Assembly: GCA_902778105.1 (NCBI GenBank)
Contig: CACYWN010000012.1
Location: 21,539 to 85,538 of the forward strand
Source: an uncultured Bacteroidia bacterium
GTDB taxonomy: Bacteria; Bacteroidota; Bacteroidia; Bacteroidales; UBA932
Direction: 5' to 3'
DNA length: 64,000 bases
This document shows positions 44,823-53,274 of this stretch, piece by piece; position 1 is the first letter of the stretch; each line of letters opens with the position of its first letter. Position numbers and translations under genes: made by a program. The notes beneath the pieces were generated by a model. That model saw nothing but the letters and a program-made list of their open reading frames with translations. It searched no databases and was not told the DNA's origin.

Positions 44823-46703
44823 ATGGATAAAAACTCTCTCATCGGCTGGGTCCTGATTGGCCTGATCATGCTGGGCTTCTTCGGGTACCAGAGCCGTGAA
44901 GTCAAGAAGCAGATGGCCTGGCAGGCGCAGCTGGATTCGCTCTCCGCGGTGGAAGCATACCGCCAGGACAGCATCCGGGCCGCCTATCTCGCGGAGCATC
45001 CCGAGGATACGGTGGTCGCCGCCCTGCCCGCCCAGACTGCCGTTTACAGCGATTCCCTGCTGAATGCCGCCTCCCAGGCCGAAGGACAGCGGGTCACCCT
45101 GGAGAATGAAAAGCTGGAAATCACTTTCACCACGTCGGGCGCCCAGCCCCTCTCCGTGCGCGTGAAGGATTTCCAGATGTATGACAAGTCGGACCTGTAC
45201 ATCCTGCAGGAAGGCAAGGCCCAGCTCGGCTTCGTCGTGTATGCCCCGACGGCGGTCGATACCCGGAAATTCACCTTCCAGTACATCCCCGAGGCCTCCA
45301 CCGATTCCACGGTGGTCATGCGCCTCCCGTTCGCCAACGGCGGATACATCGAGGAAACTTTCACCCTGGTCAAGGACTCCTACTCCGTGAACCAGGTCCT
45401 TTCCTTCGTCGGAATGCAGGACCTCATCCCCCGGAACGTGGGCAGCATCGACGTCGATTTCGACGCCATTATCCCGCGGATGGAGAAGGGGTACAAGAAC
45501 GAGAGCCAGTACTCCCGCCTGAACTACTATTTCCCGGACGACAAGAAGCCCGAGAACATCGGCAACGGCCGCAAGGGTTCCAAGCGCTTTGACAACAAGA
45601 TCGAGTGGTTCGCCTTCCAGCAGCAGTTCTTCTCCGCCATCATGCGGGCTCCGAAGGACTTCACCTACGGCGAGTTCACCATCGACTACATGGGCAAGGA
45701 CGACTCGGACCACAACCTGATGTCCTGCACGGCTTCCATGCGGGCGGACATCCAGCCGGGGGCCCCGCGGATCGACATTCCCTTCGAGTTCTACTTCGGA
45801 CCCAACGACTACAAGGGCCTCAAGGCCTATGACCATGCTTACGAGAAGGTCATTCCGCTGGGCGGCAAACTGGTTGGCTGGATCACCAAGTGGGTAATCA
45901 TCCCGCTGTTCGACTGGCTGAGCAAGTTCATCCAGAGCTTCGGCCTCATCATCCTGCTGATGACGATCTTCATCAAGCTGGTCGTCCTCCCGTTCGCCTA
46001 CAAGAGCCTATCTTCCTCCGCGAAGATGCAGGTCCTCAAGCCCGAACTGGACAAGATCAACGCGAAGTACCCCAAGCAGGAAGACGCCATGAAGAAGCAG
46101 CAGGCGACGATGGAACTGTACCGGAAAGCGGGTGTGAACATGATGGGCGGCTGCCTGCCGATGCTCCTCCAGTTCCCGATCCTGTGGGCGATGTTCCGCT
46201 TCTTCCCGGCTTCCATCCAGCTGCGCCAGCAGCCGTTCCTGTGGGCCGAAGACCTCTCCGCCTATGACGACGTCATCCATTGGGGCACGAGCATCCTGGG
46301 TATGGACCACATCTCCCTGTTCGCGCTCCTGATGGCCCTGTCGATGTTCTTCTATTCCCGCATCACGATGCAGAACCAGAACACCGGCAACGACCCGAAC
46401 GCCCAGATGATGCGCTTCATGAGCCTGTACATGATGCCCATCATGATGTTCTTCATCTGTAACAACCTTTCTTCCGGCCTGAGCTACTACTACCTGCTCT
46501 CCAACCTCATCACGATGCTGGAGACCTGGATCATCAAGAAGTGGTTCGTCCACCCGGAAGAGATCCTTGCGAAGCTGAAGGCGGCCGAAGGCAAGCCGGC
46601 ACCCAAGTCCAAATGGCAGCAGCGCCTGGAAGAAGCCCAGAAGATGCAGCGCGAGATGCAGAAGCAGCAGGCCCAGCAACAGAAGAAAAATGGTAAGCGA
46701 TAG
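44823..46703 (+). CDS. yidC: Membrane protein insertase YidC
   Basis: 626-aa insertase for inner-membrane proteins. N-terminal membrane segment IGWVLIGLIMLGFFGYQ (about residues 7-23), a large periplasmic beta domain (about 90-340), then the conserved core with five spans including FGLIILLMTIFIKLVVLPFA and the cytoplasmic hairpin QVLKPELDKINAKYPKQEDA. The positively charged C-terminal tail (KMQREMQKQQAQQQKKNGKR) is typical. Its 3' end overlaps yggS by 14 bp. Confidence 0.96.
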   Translation: MDKNSLIGWVLIGLIMLGFFGYQSREVKKQMAWQAQLDSLSAVEAYRQDSIRAAYLAEHPEDTVVAALPAQTAVYSDSLLNAASQAEGQRVTLENEKLEITFTTSGAQPLSVRVKDFQMYDKSDLYILQEGKAQLGFVVYAPTAVDTRKFTFQYIPEASTDSTVVMRLPFANGGYIEETFTLVKDSYSVNQVLSFVGMQDLIPRNVGSIDVDFDAIIPRMEKGYKNESQYSRLNYYFPDDKKPENIGNGRKGSKRFDNKIEWFAFQQQFFSAIMRAPKDFTYGEFTIDYMGKDDSDHNLMSCTASMRADIQPGAPRIDIPFEFYFGPNDYKGLKAYDHAYEKVIPLGGKLVGWITKWVIIPLFDWLSKFIQSFGLIILLMTIFIKLVVLPFAYKSLSSSAKMQVLKPELDKINAKYPKQEDAMKKQQATMELYRKAGVNMMGGCLPMLLQFPILWAMFRFFPASIQLRQQPFLWAEDLSAYDDVIHWGTSILGMDHISLFALLMALSMFFYSRITMQNQNTGNDPNAQMMRFMSLYMMPIMMFFICNNLSSGLSYYYLLSNLITMLETWIIKKWFVHPEEILAKLKAAEGKPAPKSKWQQRLEEAQKMQREMQKQQAQQQKKNGKR

Positions 46704-47508
46704 TTTACGTTCCCTTTACGAGAAACTGCCATCAGACGTGAAACTGGTGGCAGTTTCCAAATTCCACCCGGTCGAAAGGCTGATGGAAGCCTATGACGCC
46801 GGTCAGCGGATCTTCGGCGAGAACCGTCCGCAGGAACTGGCGGCCAAGGTTCCCCAGATGCCTTCTGATGTGGAATGGCACTTCATCGGTCATCTCCAGA
46901 CCAACAAACTCAAGCTCGTCCTCCCGTATGTCTCCCTGGTCCAGTCGGTGGACTCTCTCCACCTGCTGGAAGCCATCGACAAGTGGGGAAGGGAGAATGG
47001 AAAGGTGATCGATGTCCTCCTGGAGCTCCACCTGGGGGCGGAAGAAACCAAGCACGGGTTCTCTGAAGAGGAAATCCTGTCGATGTTTGAGAAGGGAGAG
47101 GGTGTACCACCGGAAACCGCCTCCGCTACGCTCCGGCCCCTCCCACAGGCTTTGTCTCCATCGTCAGAAAGCCAGCTTTCCTCCTCGGATCCAAACCCTG
47201 CGGGCCCCTCCCTCTTATGCGGCCGAGGGTGGCCACAGGTTTCCGGTAGTACACCCTCTCCCTTCCGGAATGTCCGGATTCGGGGGCTGATGGGGATGGC
47301 GACGAATACGGAGGACGAGGGGGTGATCGAGCGGGATTTCGCCCGGATCGAAGCCCTGTTCCGTCGGATCCGGGAGGAACATCCGGAGCTGGCGGAGTCC
47401 TTTACGGAGCTGTCCATCGGCATGTCCGGCGACTGGCCCATCGCCGTCCGGCACGGGGCGACCATGGTCCGCATAGGCACGGACATTTTCGGGCCGCGGG
47501 AGTATTGA
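46690..47508 (+). CDS. YggS-family PLP homeostasis protein with in-frame insertion
   Basis: PLP-binding protein of the YggS/PROSC family (alanine racemase-like barrel, no strong enzymatic activity; keeps PLP balanced). PLP lysine K24 in VAVSKFHP; HFIGHLQTNKLK, RGLMGMATNTED and SIGMSGDWPIAVRHGATMVRIG are family motifs. At 272 aa it is about 45-55 residues longer than usual. The excess is a Pro/Ser-rich segment (about residues 136-190) encoded by an inverted-repeat element (47091-47265). It overlaps yidC by 14 bp and abuts the convergent antitoxin gene. Whether the protein stays functional is unknown; the insert lies in a loop before a core strand. Confidence 0.85.
   Translation: MVSDSLRSLYEKLPSDVKLVAVSKFHPVERLMEAYDAGQRIFGENRPQELAAKVPQMPSDVEWHFIGHLQTNKLKLVLPYVSLVQSVDSLHLLEAIDKWGRENGKVIDVLLELHLGAEETKHGFSEEEILSMFEKGEGVPPETASATLRPLPQALSPSSESQLSSSDPNPAGPSLLCGRGWPQVSGSTPSPFRNVRIRGLMGMATNTEDEGVIERDFARIEALFRRIREEHPELAESFTELSIGMSGDWPIAVRHGATMVRIGTDIFGPREY
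47091..47265. repeat. Palindromic element inserted in yggS
   Basis: Terminal inverted repeats of 28 bp (47091-47118 and 47238-47265, one mismatch) flank about 119 bp. The outer arm begins GAAGGGAGAGGGTGTACC. The element coincides with the extra, low-complexity segment of YggS and keeps the reading frame open. It resembles a non-autonomous MITE- or RPE-like element. No second copy is in this window. Confidence 0.75.
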
Positions 47509-47904
47509 TCAGTCTTCTCCTTCCGGCTTTTCCGACTTCCCGTAGGGAACGTCGGGGGCGTTGAGGTAGCGGGGATGGGGCTCGTTGACAGGATAAGAAT
47601 ACCCGAAATCGATGCACCTTCCCAGGAAATCGAGATCGAGGACCGATTCCAGTTTGGCGATTGTTTCCAGTGTCAGGTTTTCCTGCCCTTTCAGGAGCGT
47701 GGAAACGTATTGCTGGGAACAATTCAGTTTTTCGGCCAGCTCTTTCTGGGTCATTCCCAACTCTTTCATCCTTTTCCGGGACTTGATTGCGATCCCATAC
47801 GAATAGCGCTGCCAATAGTAGCGGCTCTGCTCCAACTGTGCCTCTTCTTTCCATTTGCCGGGCGTTCCGGCCCGATTTGCATTCAGGTATTCAATTGCTT
47901 TCAT
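47509..47904 (-). CDS. XRE-family antitoxin-like regulator
   Basis: 131-aa protein with a Cro/C1-type helix-turn-helix (MKELGMTQKELAEKLNCSQQ followed by YVSTLLKGQENLTLETIAKL, about residues 46-85). The N-terminal region is helical and the C-terminus Pro/Glu-rich. It overlaps the preceding gene by 4 bp (ATGA), the usual layout of a toxin gene followed by its antitoxin (HigBA order). It should bind the toxin and autoregulate the promoter at 48456. Confidence 0.8.
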   Translation of the reverse strand: MKAIEYLNANRAGTPGKWKEEAQLEQSRYYWQRYSYGIAIKSRKRMKELGMTQKELAEKLNCSQQYVSTLLKGQENLTLETIAKLESVLDLDFLGRCIDFGYSYPVNEPHPRYLNAPDVPYGKSEKPEGED

Positions 47905-48434
47905 GATTGAAGGTCCTTTAATCCGTCCAAGTCACATACTCCTCTCTCGATCAAGTAGTTTCTGATTGTTTCCAGTTTAACTAACTCTCGAAGTGTATGC
48001 TCACGCTCATTCATTGTTCTTGTCAATTTGATCGTACCCCCGGTAATCAGATAGAGGTTGGAGTCGAATCTTAAGGCGTACAATCTGAGCCAGGAAGGGC
48101 GGATTATTCCTTTTGCTTTCTCTTTTGAGAGTAACATTTCTCTCCAACGTTGATTTTCCAGTGGCCTGAAATACTTGTCCAGATCGGCATCCGGTTTTAT
48201 GTCCAGGATGACACTTTTCATCTGATTCGCGTCCTCAACGGTTCGAAAGATTGCTTCTTCCAGATCCGTGATTCTGAAGTACGACATCAAGTCCAGGACG
48301 TTTTCTCTGAAGAAACTCTCCAAATAATCCAGGTCTCCCCACTGATCAAATACCTTTTTTAGGATATTCTGCGTATCCCCGTCATAAACGACTGCCCACA
48401 GCCGTTCATTCCCCAAAACATCTTCAAACTTCAT
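47901..48434 (-). CDS. Putative toxin of an XRE-linked toxin-antitoxin pair
   Basis: 177-aa soluble protein directly upstream of the XRE gene. The C-terminal half has SWLRLYALRFDSNLYLITGG and IKLTRTMNEREHTLRELVKL, a pattern I associate with RelE/HigB-like or phage Gp49-like toxins, whereas the N-terminal half (LWAVVYDGDTQNILKKVFDQ) is not assigned. Its toxic activity is inferred from context and this weak resemblance. It could instead be a non-toxic partner of the regulator. Confidence 0.55.
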   Translation of the reverse strand: MKFEDVLGNERLWAVVYDGDTQNILKKVFDQWGDLDYLESFFRENVLDLMSYFRITDLEEAIFRTVEDANQMKSVILDIKPDADLDKYFRPLENQRWREMLLSKEKAKGIIRPSWLRLYALRFDSNLYLITGGTIKLTRTMNEREHTLRELVKLETIRNYLIERGVCDLDGLKDLQS

Positions 48435-48455
48435 CTTCTAATCCTTTTGTCGCTA

Positions 48456-48463
48456 CAAATATA
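48456..48463 (-). promoter_or_regulatory. -7 promoter box for the toxin-antitoxin-like pair
   Basis: TATATTTG on the minus strand, 21 nt before the ATG at 48434. A TTG lies 20 nt upstream, giving a good consensus promoter. Confidence 0.7.
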
Positions 48464-48552
48464 GAAACAGTTTTTGGGTTGTACAAGTTTTGGGTTGATT
48501 ATGAGGATGATATTTTTCGGCGTAAGGTGTTCCGAAAAAAAGAAACATTTCC

Positions 48553-48560
48553 TATATTTG
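48553..48560 (+). promoter_or_regulatory. -7 promoter box upstream of the LytTR gene
   Basis: TATATTTG about 290 nt before the likely start codon of the LytTR gene, which implies a long leader. No clear -33 element was seen. Confidence 0.55.
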
Positions 48561-48853
48561 TAAGCGTCATCAGACACAATAACATATGAAAGCGTTTAGC
48601 TTTATTCCATTCTGACTGAATCTGGACAATTCAAGCGAAGTGTGGAATAATGTGAGACGCTTGCATCTTGGCTATTCTTCGGGCCTGTGCCCGCACCATA
48701 GCAAAGGTGTGGGCATCATCACTTATTCATCTTCGCGGCAGTCCAGAGCCCGGCATGACCGGGTGCCCAGTCAGAGGAGTAAGTCTAATGGGGTCCACAC
48801 TTTCTTTTTGTTGTTTTCGCTCCTGGACCTCGGCGGGAGAAAGACCACATACG
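48561..48853 (+). other. Structured 5' leader of the LytTR gene
   Basis: About 290 nt without a convincing gene. It holds a nine-residue mini-ORF (48586-48615, MKAFSFIPF), a 10-bp hairpin (48688-48697 with 48706-48715) and a GC hairpin CCCGG-CATGA-CCGGG (48749-48763). A frame continuous with the LytTR gene is open from 48668, but its translation (Cys/Ser/Arg-rich, no domain) does not look like protein. Function unknown; a regulatory leader is a guess. Confidence 0.4.
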
Positions 48854-49240
48854 GTGAAACCTAAGACGATTTACTTCAGTTCCCGCGATGAACTGCTCCG
48901 GGTAGACCTTTCGTCCATCGTGTATTTCGAGGCAGATGGGAATTACACGCGTTTTGTTTCCGCGAACGGATTATCCAGCATGGTGTGCATGAACCTCGGA
49001 AAGATGGAAGAACTGCTGGCTTTGCGTTTCAAAGATGCCCCGGGCTCTTTTGCCCGAGTCGGTAAGCGGTATATCATCAACCTCCGGTATGTATACGGAA
49101 TCAATACCTTGAAGCAGGAACTTGTCTTAAGCGACCAGAGTACGTTCACTATGACGCTGGAGCTTTCCAAAGTGGCCTTGAAAGCGCTTAAAGAATTGAT
49201 TTCCCCCACACCAGTCCCTGATAATAATCCGAAGAAATGA
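48854..49240 (+). CDS. LytTR-domain DNA-binding regulator
   Basis: 128-aa protein that is essentially a single LytTR DNA-binding domain: KTIYFSSRDELLRVDLSSIV, YFEADGNYTRFVS, and SFARVGKRYIINLRYVYGIN are the usual strands. There is no receiver domain, so any signal must come from elsewhere. The GTG at 48854 is taken as start because homology begins there. It overlaps the next gene (FHA protein) by 4 bp and heads the accessory cluster, so it may regulate it. Confidence 0.82.
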   Translation: MKPKTIYFSSRDELLRVDLSSIVYFEADGNYTRFVSANGLSSMVCMNLGKMEELLALRFKDAPGSFARVGKRYIINLRYVYGINTLKQELVLSDQSTFTMTLELSKVALKALKELISPTPVPDNNPKK

Positions 49241-49935
49241 TGGACTTGATTATAGGCCGTGAAAGTGGCACGGATAATCCCAGGCTGGCCATAGAGTATA
49301 ATGGAAAGACCTATTTCTGGGGTAACCCCGGAAGCGTTCCCAAAAGCGTCAGCCGTAAACATTGCCATGTCACCATTGCAGATGATTCGAGCATGGCCGT
49401 CGAGGATATCACCCCGAATAATTTCATGTATATCAATGGAATAGATTGCAAGAAGAAGGGTGGAGTCACGATGGTGGACACCATTGAACTGGGGCCCGAC
49501 CGTTTTCACCTGGACCTGGAAAGCGTTGTAAAAGCCCTTTCTGCTCAACAGACCTTCAGCATTGCCCATCTGGAGAAAATATACGATGCTTACCAACAGA
49601 AAAAGATGGATACCCAGGTATCTCAGGGAAGGCTGAATGCTTTGAGCACCTTGCCGGGAATCCTGTCCATGACCTCCATCGGTCTTGCCTTGATCATTCC
49701 GAACGCGCGCATCGTCATGATTGTCATCGCTGCCGTTTTTGCACTGGCATTTGCGCTCATCCGTTTTCGGAATGCGGACAAGCTTCCTAAGCAGGCCAAG
49801 AAACTGGAGGAGTCTTTTCGTGAGAAATACGTCTGCCCCAACCCCACCTGCGGGCATTTTCTCGGAGGTGTACCTTATAAGGAATTGCTGAAGAACAGGA
49901 CCTGCCCGTATTGCAAATCGAAGTTCACGGAATAA
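49237..49935 (+). CDS. FHA-like membrane protein with zinc ribbon
   Basis: 232 aa in three parts. Residues 1-95 have the FHA signature spacing: VSRKHCHVTIADDSSMAVED then NNFMYINGIDCKKKG, which fits phosphothreonine recognition. Residues about 130-170 form one or two membrane spans (SMTSIGLALIIPNARIVMIV). The C-terminus is a zinc ribbon with CPNPTCGHF and CPYCKSKF. Translationally coupled to the LytTR gene. It could tether phosphorylated partners of the kinase encoded downstream to the membrane; that is inference. Confidence 0.75.
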   Translation: MMDLIIGRESGTDNPRLAIEYNGKTYFWGNPGSVPKSVSRKHCHVTIADDSSMAVEDITPNNFMYINGIDCKKKGGVTMVDTIELGPDRFHLDLESVVKALSAQQTFSIAHLEKIYDAYQQKKMDTQVSQGRLNALSTLPGILSMTSIGLALIIPNARIVMIVIAAVFALAFALIRFRNADKLPKQAKKLEESFREKYVCPNPTCGHFLGGVPYKELLKNRTCPYCKSKFTE

Positions 49936-50018
49936 GGCGTCAAAAAGCATTTTGTCCTTGTATCGCCCTACTTTGTGGATTAAACTGAAGATTGCTTTCC
50001 CAACGGATGAATTAGGAA

Positions 50019-50026
50019 TACTTTTG
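50019..50026 (+). promoter_or_regulatory. -7 promoter box for the LRR-caspase-kinase operon
   Basis: TACTTTTG, 25 nt before the ATG at 50052. It is the only clear box for the eight following genes, whose gaps are small or absent. Confidence 0.65.
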
Positions 50027-50051
50027 CGTAGAGTTTAAAATTCAACAGATT

Positions 50052-51089
50052 ATGAAAAGGTTTATTCTGATCGCAATTGCATTCCTTGTCGCCTCATTTG
50101 AGGCTTATTCCCAGAGTTTCTCAGCGCGCATGGGAAGTGGAGGACAGCTCAGTTTCCACGTTACCGACACCACCCGGAATGAGGTGGAAATCGTCCGGAT
50201 CAAAGTGCTTGGAGACTTGGAGCCTACCCTTCCCTCGGGAGATTTGATGATTCCGTCTAGCGTCAATTACAAAGGAACGACTTATACCGTTGTCTCCGTT
50301 GGAGAAAGTGCCTTTGCCGATGCCGACGGTTTGACTTCCGTCTCCATTCCCTCATCCGTAAGGCGCATCTCGGACAAGGCTTTCAGCGGTTGCTCCCATC
50401 TGACGAGTGTCATCTTCCCCAGCGGAGCAACATCGATGGGAGATCATGTTTTCGACAAGTGCATTTCGCTGGCTTACCTTTCCTTCGGAAGCGACTGGCC
50501 GGCCATTGATTTCCAGCCGTTCGCCGAGGCAACATCTTTGAAGGAGGTCTATATCCCGGCACGTGTCAACAGGATTACCGGACTGAAACAGCTTGCCAAC
50601 CTGGAAAGGATCGAGGTCGATCCCAACAACAAGGCCTTTTCCTCCCATGACGGAGTCCTTTATGCGAAAGACGGGTTGACCCTGTACGCCTGCCCCCGGG
50701 CCAAGAGCGGATATGTCTCTGTCTATCCTGAGACGGAAAAGATTCTGGATGGCGCATTCAGCAATTGTGCAGCGCTTGAAGGAATCCTGCTTCCTGCTTC
50801 CATCCATGAGTTCGCTTACGACGAGTTTATGGGTTGCGTACATCTCAAGACGATCACCCTTCTGTCCGAAGTGCCGCCCATGACGGCCAAATGGAACGGT
50901 GCGGCTGTATTTGCCGTCGAGGCTCCCAATCAGGAATGTGTTCTTCAGGTCATGAAGGCGCACCTGAACCGTTACCAGGTAAATATCTGTGCATCCGAAG
51001 GTACTTTTGAGACCTTGAAAGGCGAAAGGAAGGCTGAGATTCCTGCTGGTAAAATGATGGACAAGTCTCTCATTAAAAGAACGAAATAA
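50052..51089 (+). CDS. Secreted BspA-like leucine-rich repeat protein
   Basis: 345-aa exported protein: signal peptide MKRFILIAIAFLVASFEAYS (cleavage about residue 21), then a strand-rich start and LRR_5 repeats between about residues 85 and 285, for example VSIPSSVRRISDKAFSGCSH and ILDGAFSNCAALEGILLPAS. Such repeats bind proteins or host factors. The C-terminal 50 residues are Lys/Glu-rich, and no sorting domain is seen. It is first in the operon and 10 bp upstream of a caspase-like gene. Confidence 0.85.
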   Translation: MKRFILIAIAFLVASFEAYSQSFSARMGSGGQLSFHVTDTTRNEVEIVRIKVLGDLEPTLPSGDLMIPSSVNYKGTTYTVVSVGESAFADADGLTSVSIPSSVRRISDKAFSGCSHLTSVIFPSGATSMGDHVFDKCISLAYLSFGSDWPAIDFQPFAEATSLKEVYIPARVNRITGLKQLANLERIEVDPNNKAFSSHDGVLYAKDGLTLYACPRAKSGYVSVYPETEKILDGAFSNCAALEGILLPASIHEFAYDEFMGCVHLKTITLLSEVPPMTAKWNGAAVFAVEAPNQECVLQVMKAHLNRYQVNICASEGTFETLKGERKAEIPAGKMMDKSLIKRTK

Positions 51090-51099
51090 GTCGCTTACT

Positions 51100-51819
51100 A
51101 TGAAACCGATACGTATTTGGATATTGCTTATGGCGCTCTTCCTGCCCGGCCGGATCGATGCCCAGCAGATTTACTTCTCCGCTGTTGGAATCGGGGATTA
51201 TCCCGGGTGGAAGAATGACCTGATTCTTCCTGCCCATGACGCCGAGGATATGTATGATCTTTATAATACGAATACGAATGTTACATCGGTCCTGTTTACT
51301 GACGCCAGCGCTAAGAAGCAGCGGATTCTCAGTGAAACTAAGAAACTGTTCAGCAAGGCCGGGAAGAATGATATCGTCATCCTTTTCTTTTCAGGACATG
51401 GATACCCGGGCGGGTTTGTCGCGTATGACGGCTTTTTGACCTATGATGAGATCCGTCAGTTGTTTTCCGGGTGCAAAGCCAAGAACAAGATGATATTTGC
51501 CGATGCCTGTTTCTCAGGAGATATCCGGGACAAATCCGGCGGCGGATTCAAGGACCCCAAAAACGACATCATGCTCTTTCTGTCCTCCCGGGACAATGAA
51601 TTTTCCATCGAAAGCCCCAAGCTTCGCAATGGTTTTTTTACCACTTGTCTCCTACGTTCTCTCAAGGGTGGTGCGGACTTGAATCTGGATCGGACCATCA
51701 CCGCCAAAGAACTGTTCCAGGCCGTCAGTTCAGGTGTGGCAAAATTATCACAGAATAAACAGCATCCTGTAATGTGGGGCAATTTTGACAATGATATGCC
51801 CGTTATGATTTGGAAGTAA
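51100..51819 (+). CDS. Caspase-like (C14) protease, exported
   Basis: 239-aa caspase-fold protein. The catalytic dyad is His100 in LFFSGHGYPGG and Cys137 in FADACFSGDI, with the usual strand YFSAVGIGDYPGWKNDLILP at the start. An N-terminal signal-like segment (IWILLMALFLPGRIDAQ) suggests export to the periplasm, unlike most effector caspases of defence systems. It lies between an LRR protein and an FHA protein (TAATG overlap). It might process surface or periplasmic proteins, or act as a regulated death effector; the substrate is unknown. Confidence 0.87.
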   Translation: MKPIRIWILLMALFLPGRIDAQQIYFSAVGIGDYPGWKNDLILPAHDAEDMYDLYNTNTNVTSVLFTDASAKKQRILSETKKLFSKAGKNDIVILFFSGHGYPGGFVAYDGFLTYDEIRQLFSGCKAKNKMIFADACFSGDIRDKSGGGFKDPKNDIMLFLSSRDNEFSIESPKLRNGFFTTCLLRSLKGGADLNLDRTITAKELFQAVSSGVAKLSQNKQHPVMWGNFDNDMPVMIWK

Positions 51820-52376
51820 TGGAAAGAGTTCGGATCAAATGCCCGGTTTGCGGTGTCATTCTGGAAGCGGAGGACAACCCGGCCAACTACGGGAAGTTTG
51901 TTACCTGTCCCAATTGCAAGACAAGGAACAAGTTCTCTGCATTCAAAACCGTTTTGCCTGTTTCATCTTCGCCCAGCGTGGATCCCGAGACGGAGATAAG
52001 AGCCTTCACCGATGACACTGTCGGTGCGTTGCAGGATCCGGAAACCGGGAGGAAATACCCACTTAAAGAAGGACGGAACCTGATTGGCCGGATGACACAC
52101 AACACACCGTCCCAGGCCAGCGTTCCCATTTCCACGGACAACCGGCGTATGAGCCGATCCCATTTGTTCATTGATGTCATCAGGGGAGCGGACGGGCGTT
52201 ATCACGCCTATGCTTCCAACGCTTCGAACCGGAATGAGACCAGAATCAACGGCATCCTTCTGGAAAAGGATGACAAGTTGAGCCTGAAGCATCAAGACCG
52301 TCTGTCCTTGTCCGGAACGGAACTCATTTTTCTCGGAAGCCGTGTGAACGATGAAACCGTAATCCATCTGTCATGA
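51819..52376 (+). CDS. FHA-domain protein with N-terminal zinc ribbon
   Basis: 185 aa: a zinc ribbon (IKCPVCGVILEAED and VTCPNCKTRNKFS, residues about 4-32), a linker, and a C-terminal FHA domain (about 80-175) with GRNLIGRMTHNTP, DNRRMSRSHLFIDV and SNRNETRINGILLEKDD. FHA domains read phosphothreonine, so it should link the kinase/phosphatase pair to a target. ATG 51819 shares a base with the caspase stop; its own stop overlaps the PP2C gene by 4 bp. Confidence 0.87.
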   Translation: MERVRIKCPVCGVILEAEDNPANYGKFVTCPNCKTRNKFSAFKTVLPVSSSPSVDPETEIRAFTDDTVGALQDPETGRKYPLKEGRNLIGRMTHNTPSQASVPISTDNRRMSRSHLFIDVIRGADGRYHAYASNASNRNETRINGILLEKDDKLSLKHQDRLSLSGTELIFLGSRVNDETVIHLS

Positions 52377-53221
52377 AAATCCAAGTCATTTCTTATCCCA
52401 TTAACGAGTTAGGACAGCGTAGCAACCAGGAAGACAGTCTCTATCCTCCTGTGGAAGAAACTTCCTACCGGGGTCCTCTCTTCATTCTTTGTGACGGAAT
52501 GGGTGGACATGCTGCCGGAGAGGTGGCATCCGGAACGGTGTGCGAAGCGATGAGCCGGTACATCCTATCCCATTTTTCCGACAAAGAAGCCTTTGGGGAG
52601 GATGAATTCACCGCTGCCTTGACATATGCCTATGCGGCTCTGGATGAGAAGGATACCGACGATGAAAAGAAGATGGGGACAACGCTCGCTTTTGCCATAT
52701 TCCATCAAGGAGGCTGCTTTGTCGCGCATATCGGGGACAGCCGGGTTTATCAAATACGCCCTTCCGAGAAAAGAGTCGTTTTCGTAACCCGGGACCATTC
52801 GCTGGTCAATGATCTCGTCGAACTGGGCGAGATGACCCGGGAAGAAGCAAAGACGTCCAACCGGAAAAACGTCATCACCCGGGCGATGCAACCTCATCAA
52901 GACCATCAGGTTCAGGCTGATTGCGTGAATCTTACCGACCTGGAGCAAGGGGATTACCTTTACTTGTGCAGTGACGGAATGCTCGAGCAGATGGACGATC
53001 GGGAAATCGTGAATATCCTTTCCCTGCACAAGTCTGATTCCGAGAAGATCCAGATATTGAAGGGGGCTACCGAAGACAACCGGGACAACCATTCCGCGCA
53101 CCTGATCCATATCACGTCTGTAGGTTCAGAGGAGGAGGCAAGACCCTGGCGTAAAATCATTTCATCCTTGAAACGCGGCATTTTGTGTAGTAAAACCAAA
53201 AAGCGTTTCCCGGATGATTGA
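52373..53221 (+). CDS. PP2C-type Ser/Thr phosphatase
   Basis: 282-aa PPM phosphatase that would oppose the kinase of the same operon. Metal-binding and catalytic motifs: RSNQEDSLY, LCDGMGGHAAGEVAS (about residues 39-53), AHIGDSRVYQI, VTRDHSLVNDL, LCSDGMLEQM and EDNRDNHSA. It is cytoplasmic, with a basic C-terminal tail (about 260-282). The 4-bp overlap with the FHA gene shows coupled synthesis. Confidence 0.93.
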   Translation: MKIQVISYPINELGQRSNQEDSLYPPVEETSYRGPLFILCDGMGGHAAGEVASGTVCEAMSRYILSHFSDKEAFGEDEFTAALTYAYAALDEKDTDDEKKMGTTLAFAIFHQGGCFVAHIGDSRVYQIRPSEKRVVFVTRDHSLVNDLVELGEMTREEAKTSNRKNVITRAMQPHQDHQVQADCVNLTDLEQGDYLYLCSDGMLEQMDDREIVNILSLHKSDSEKIQILKGATEDNRDNHSAHLIHITSVGSEEEARPWRKIISSLKRGILCSKTKKRFPDD

Positions 53222-53274
53222 TCCTTCTTTACTTTGCCTTAGAAACAATGAATAATCAAATAAAAAACAGCATT

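Noticed and set aside
46890-47486. 198-residue antisense ORF across the yggS insertion
   Set aside because: It is open only because both strands of the palindromic element lack stops; it has no start context or recognisable domain.
48668-48853. N-terminal extension of the LytTR protein
   Set aside because: The frame is open, but the extra 62 residues resemble translated structured RNA (Cys, Arg and Ser rich) and LytTR homology starts at the GTG at 48854.
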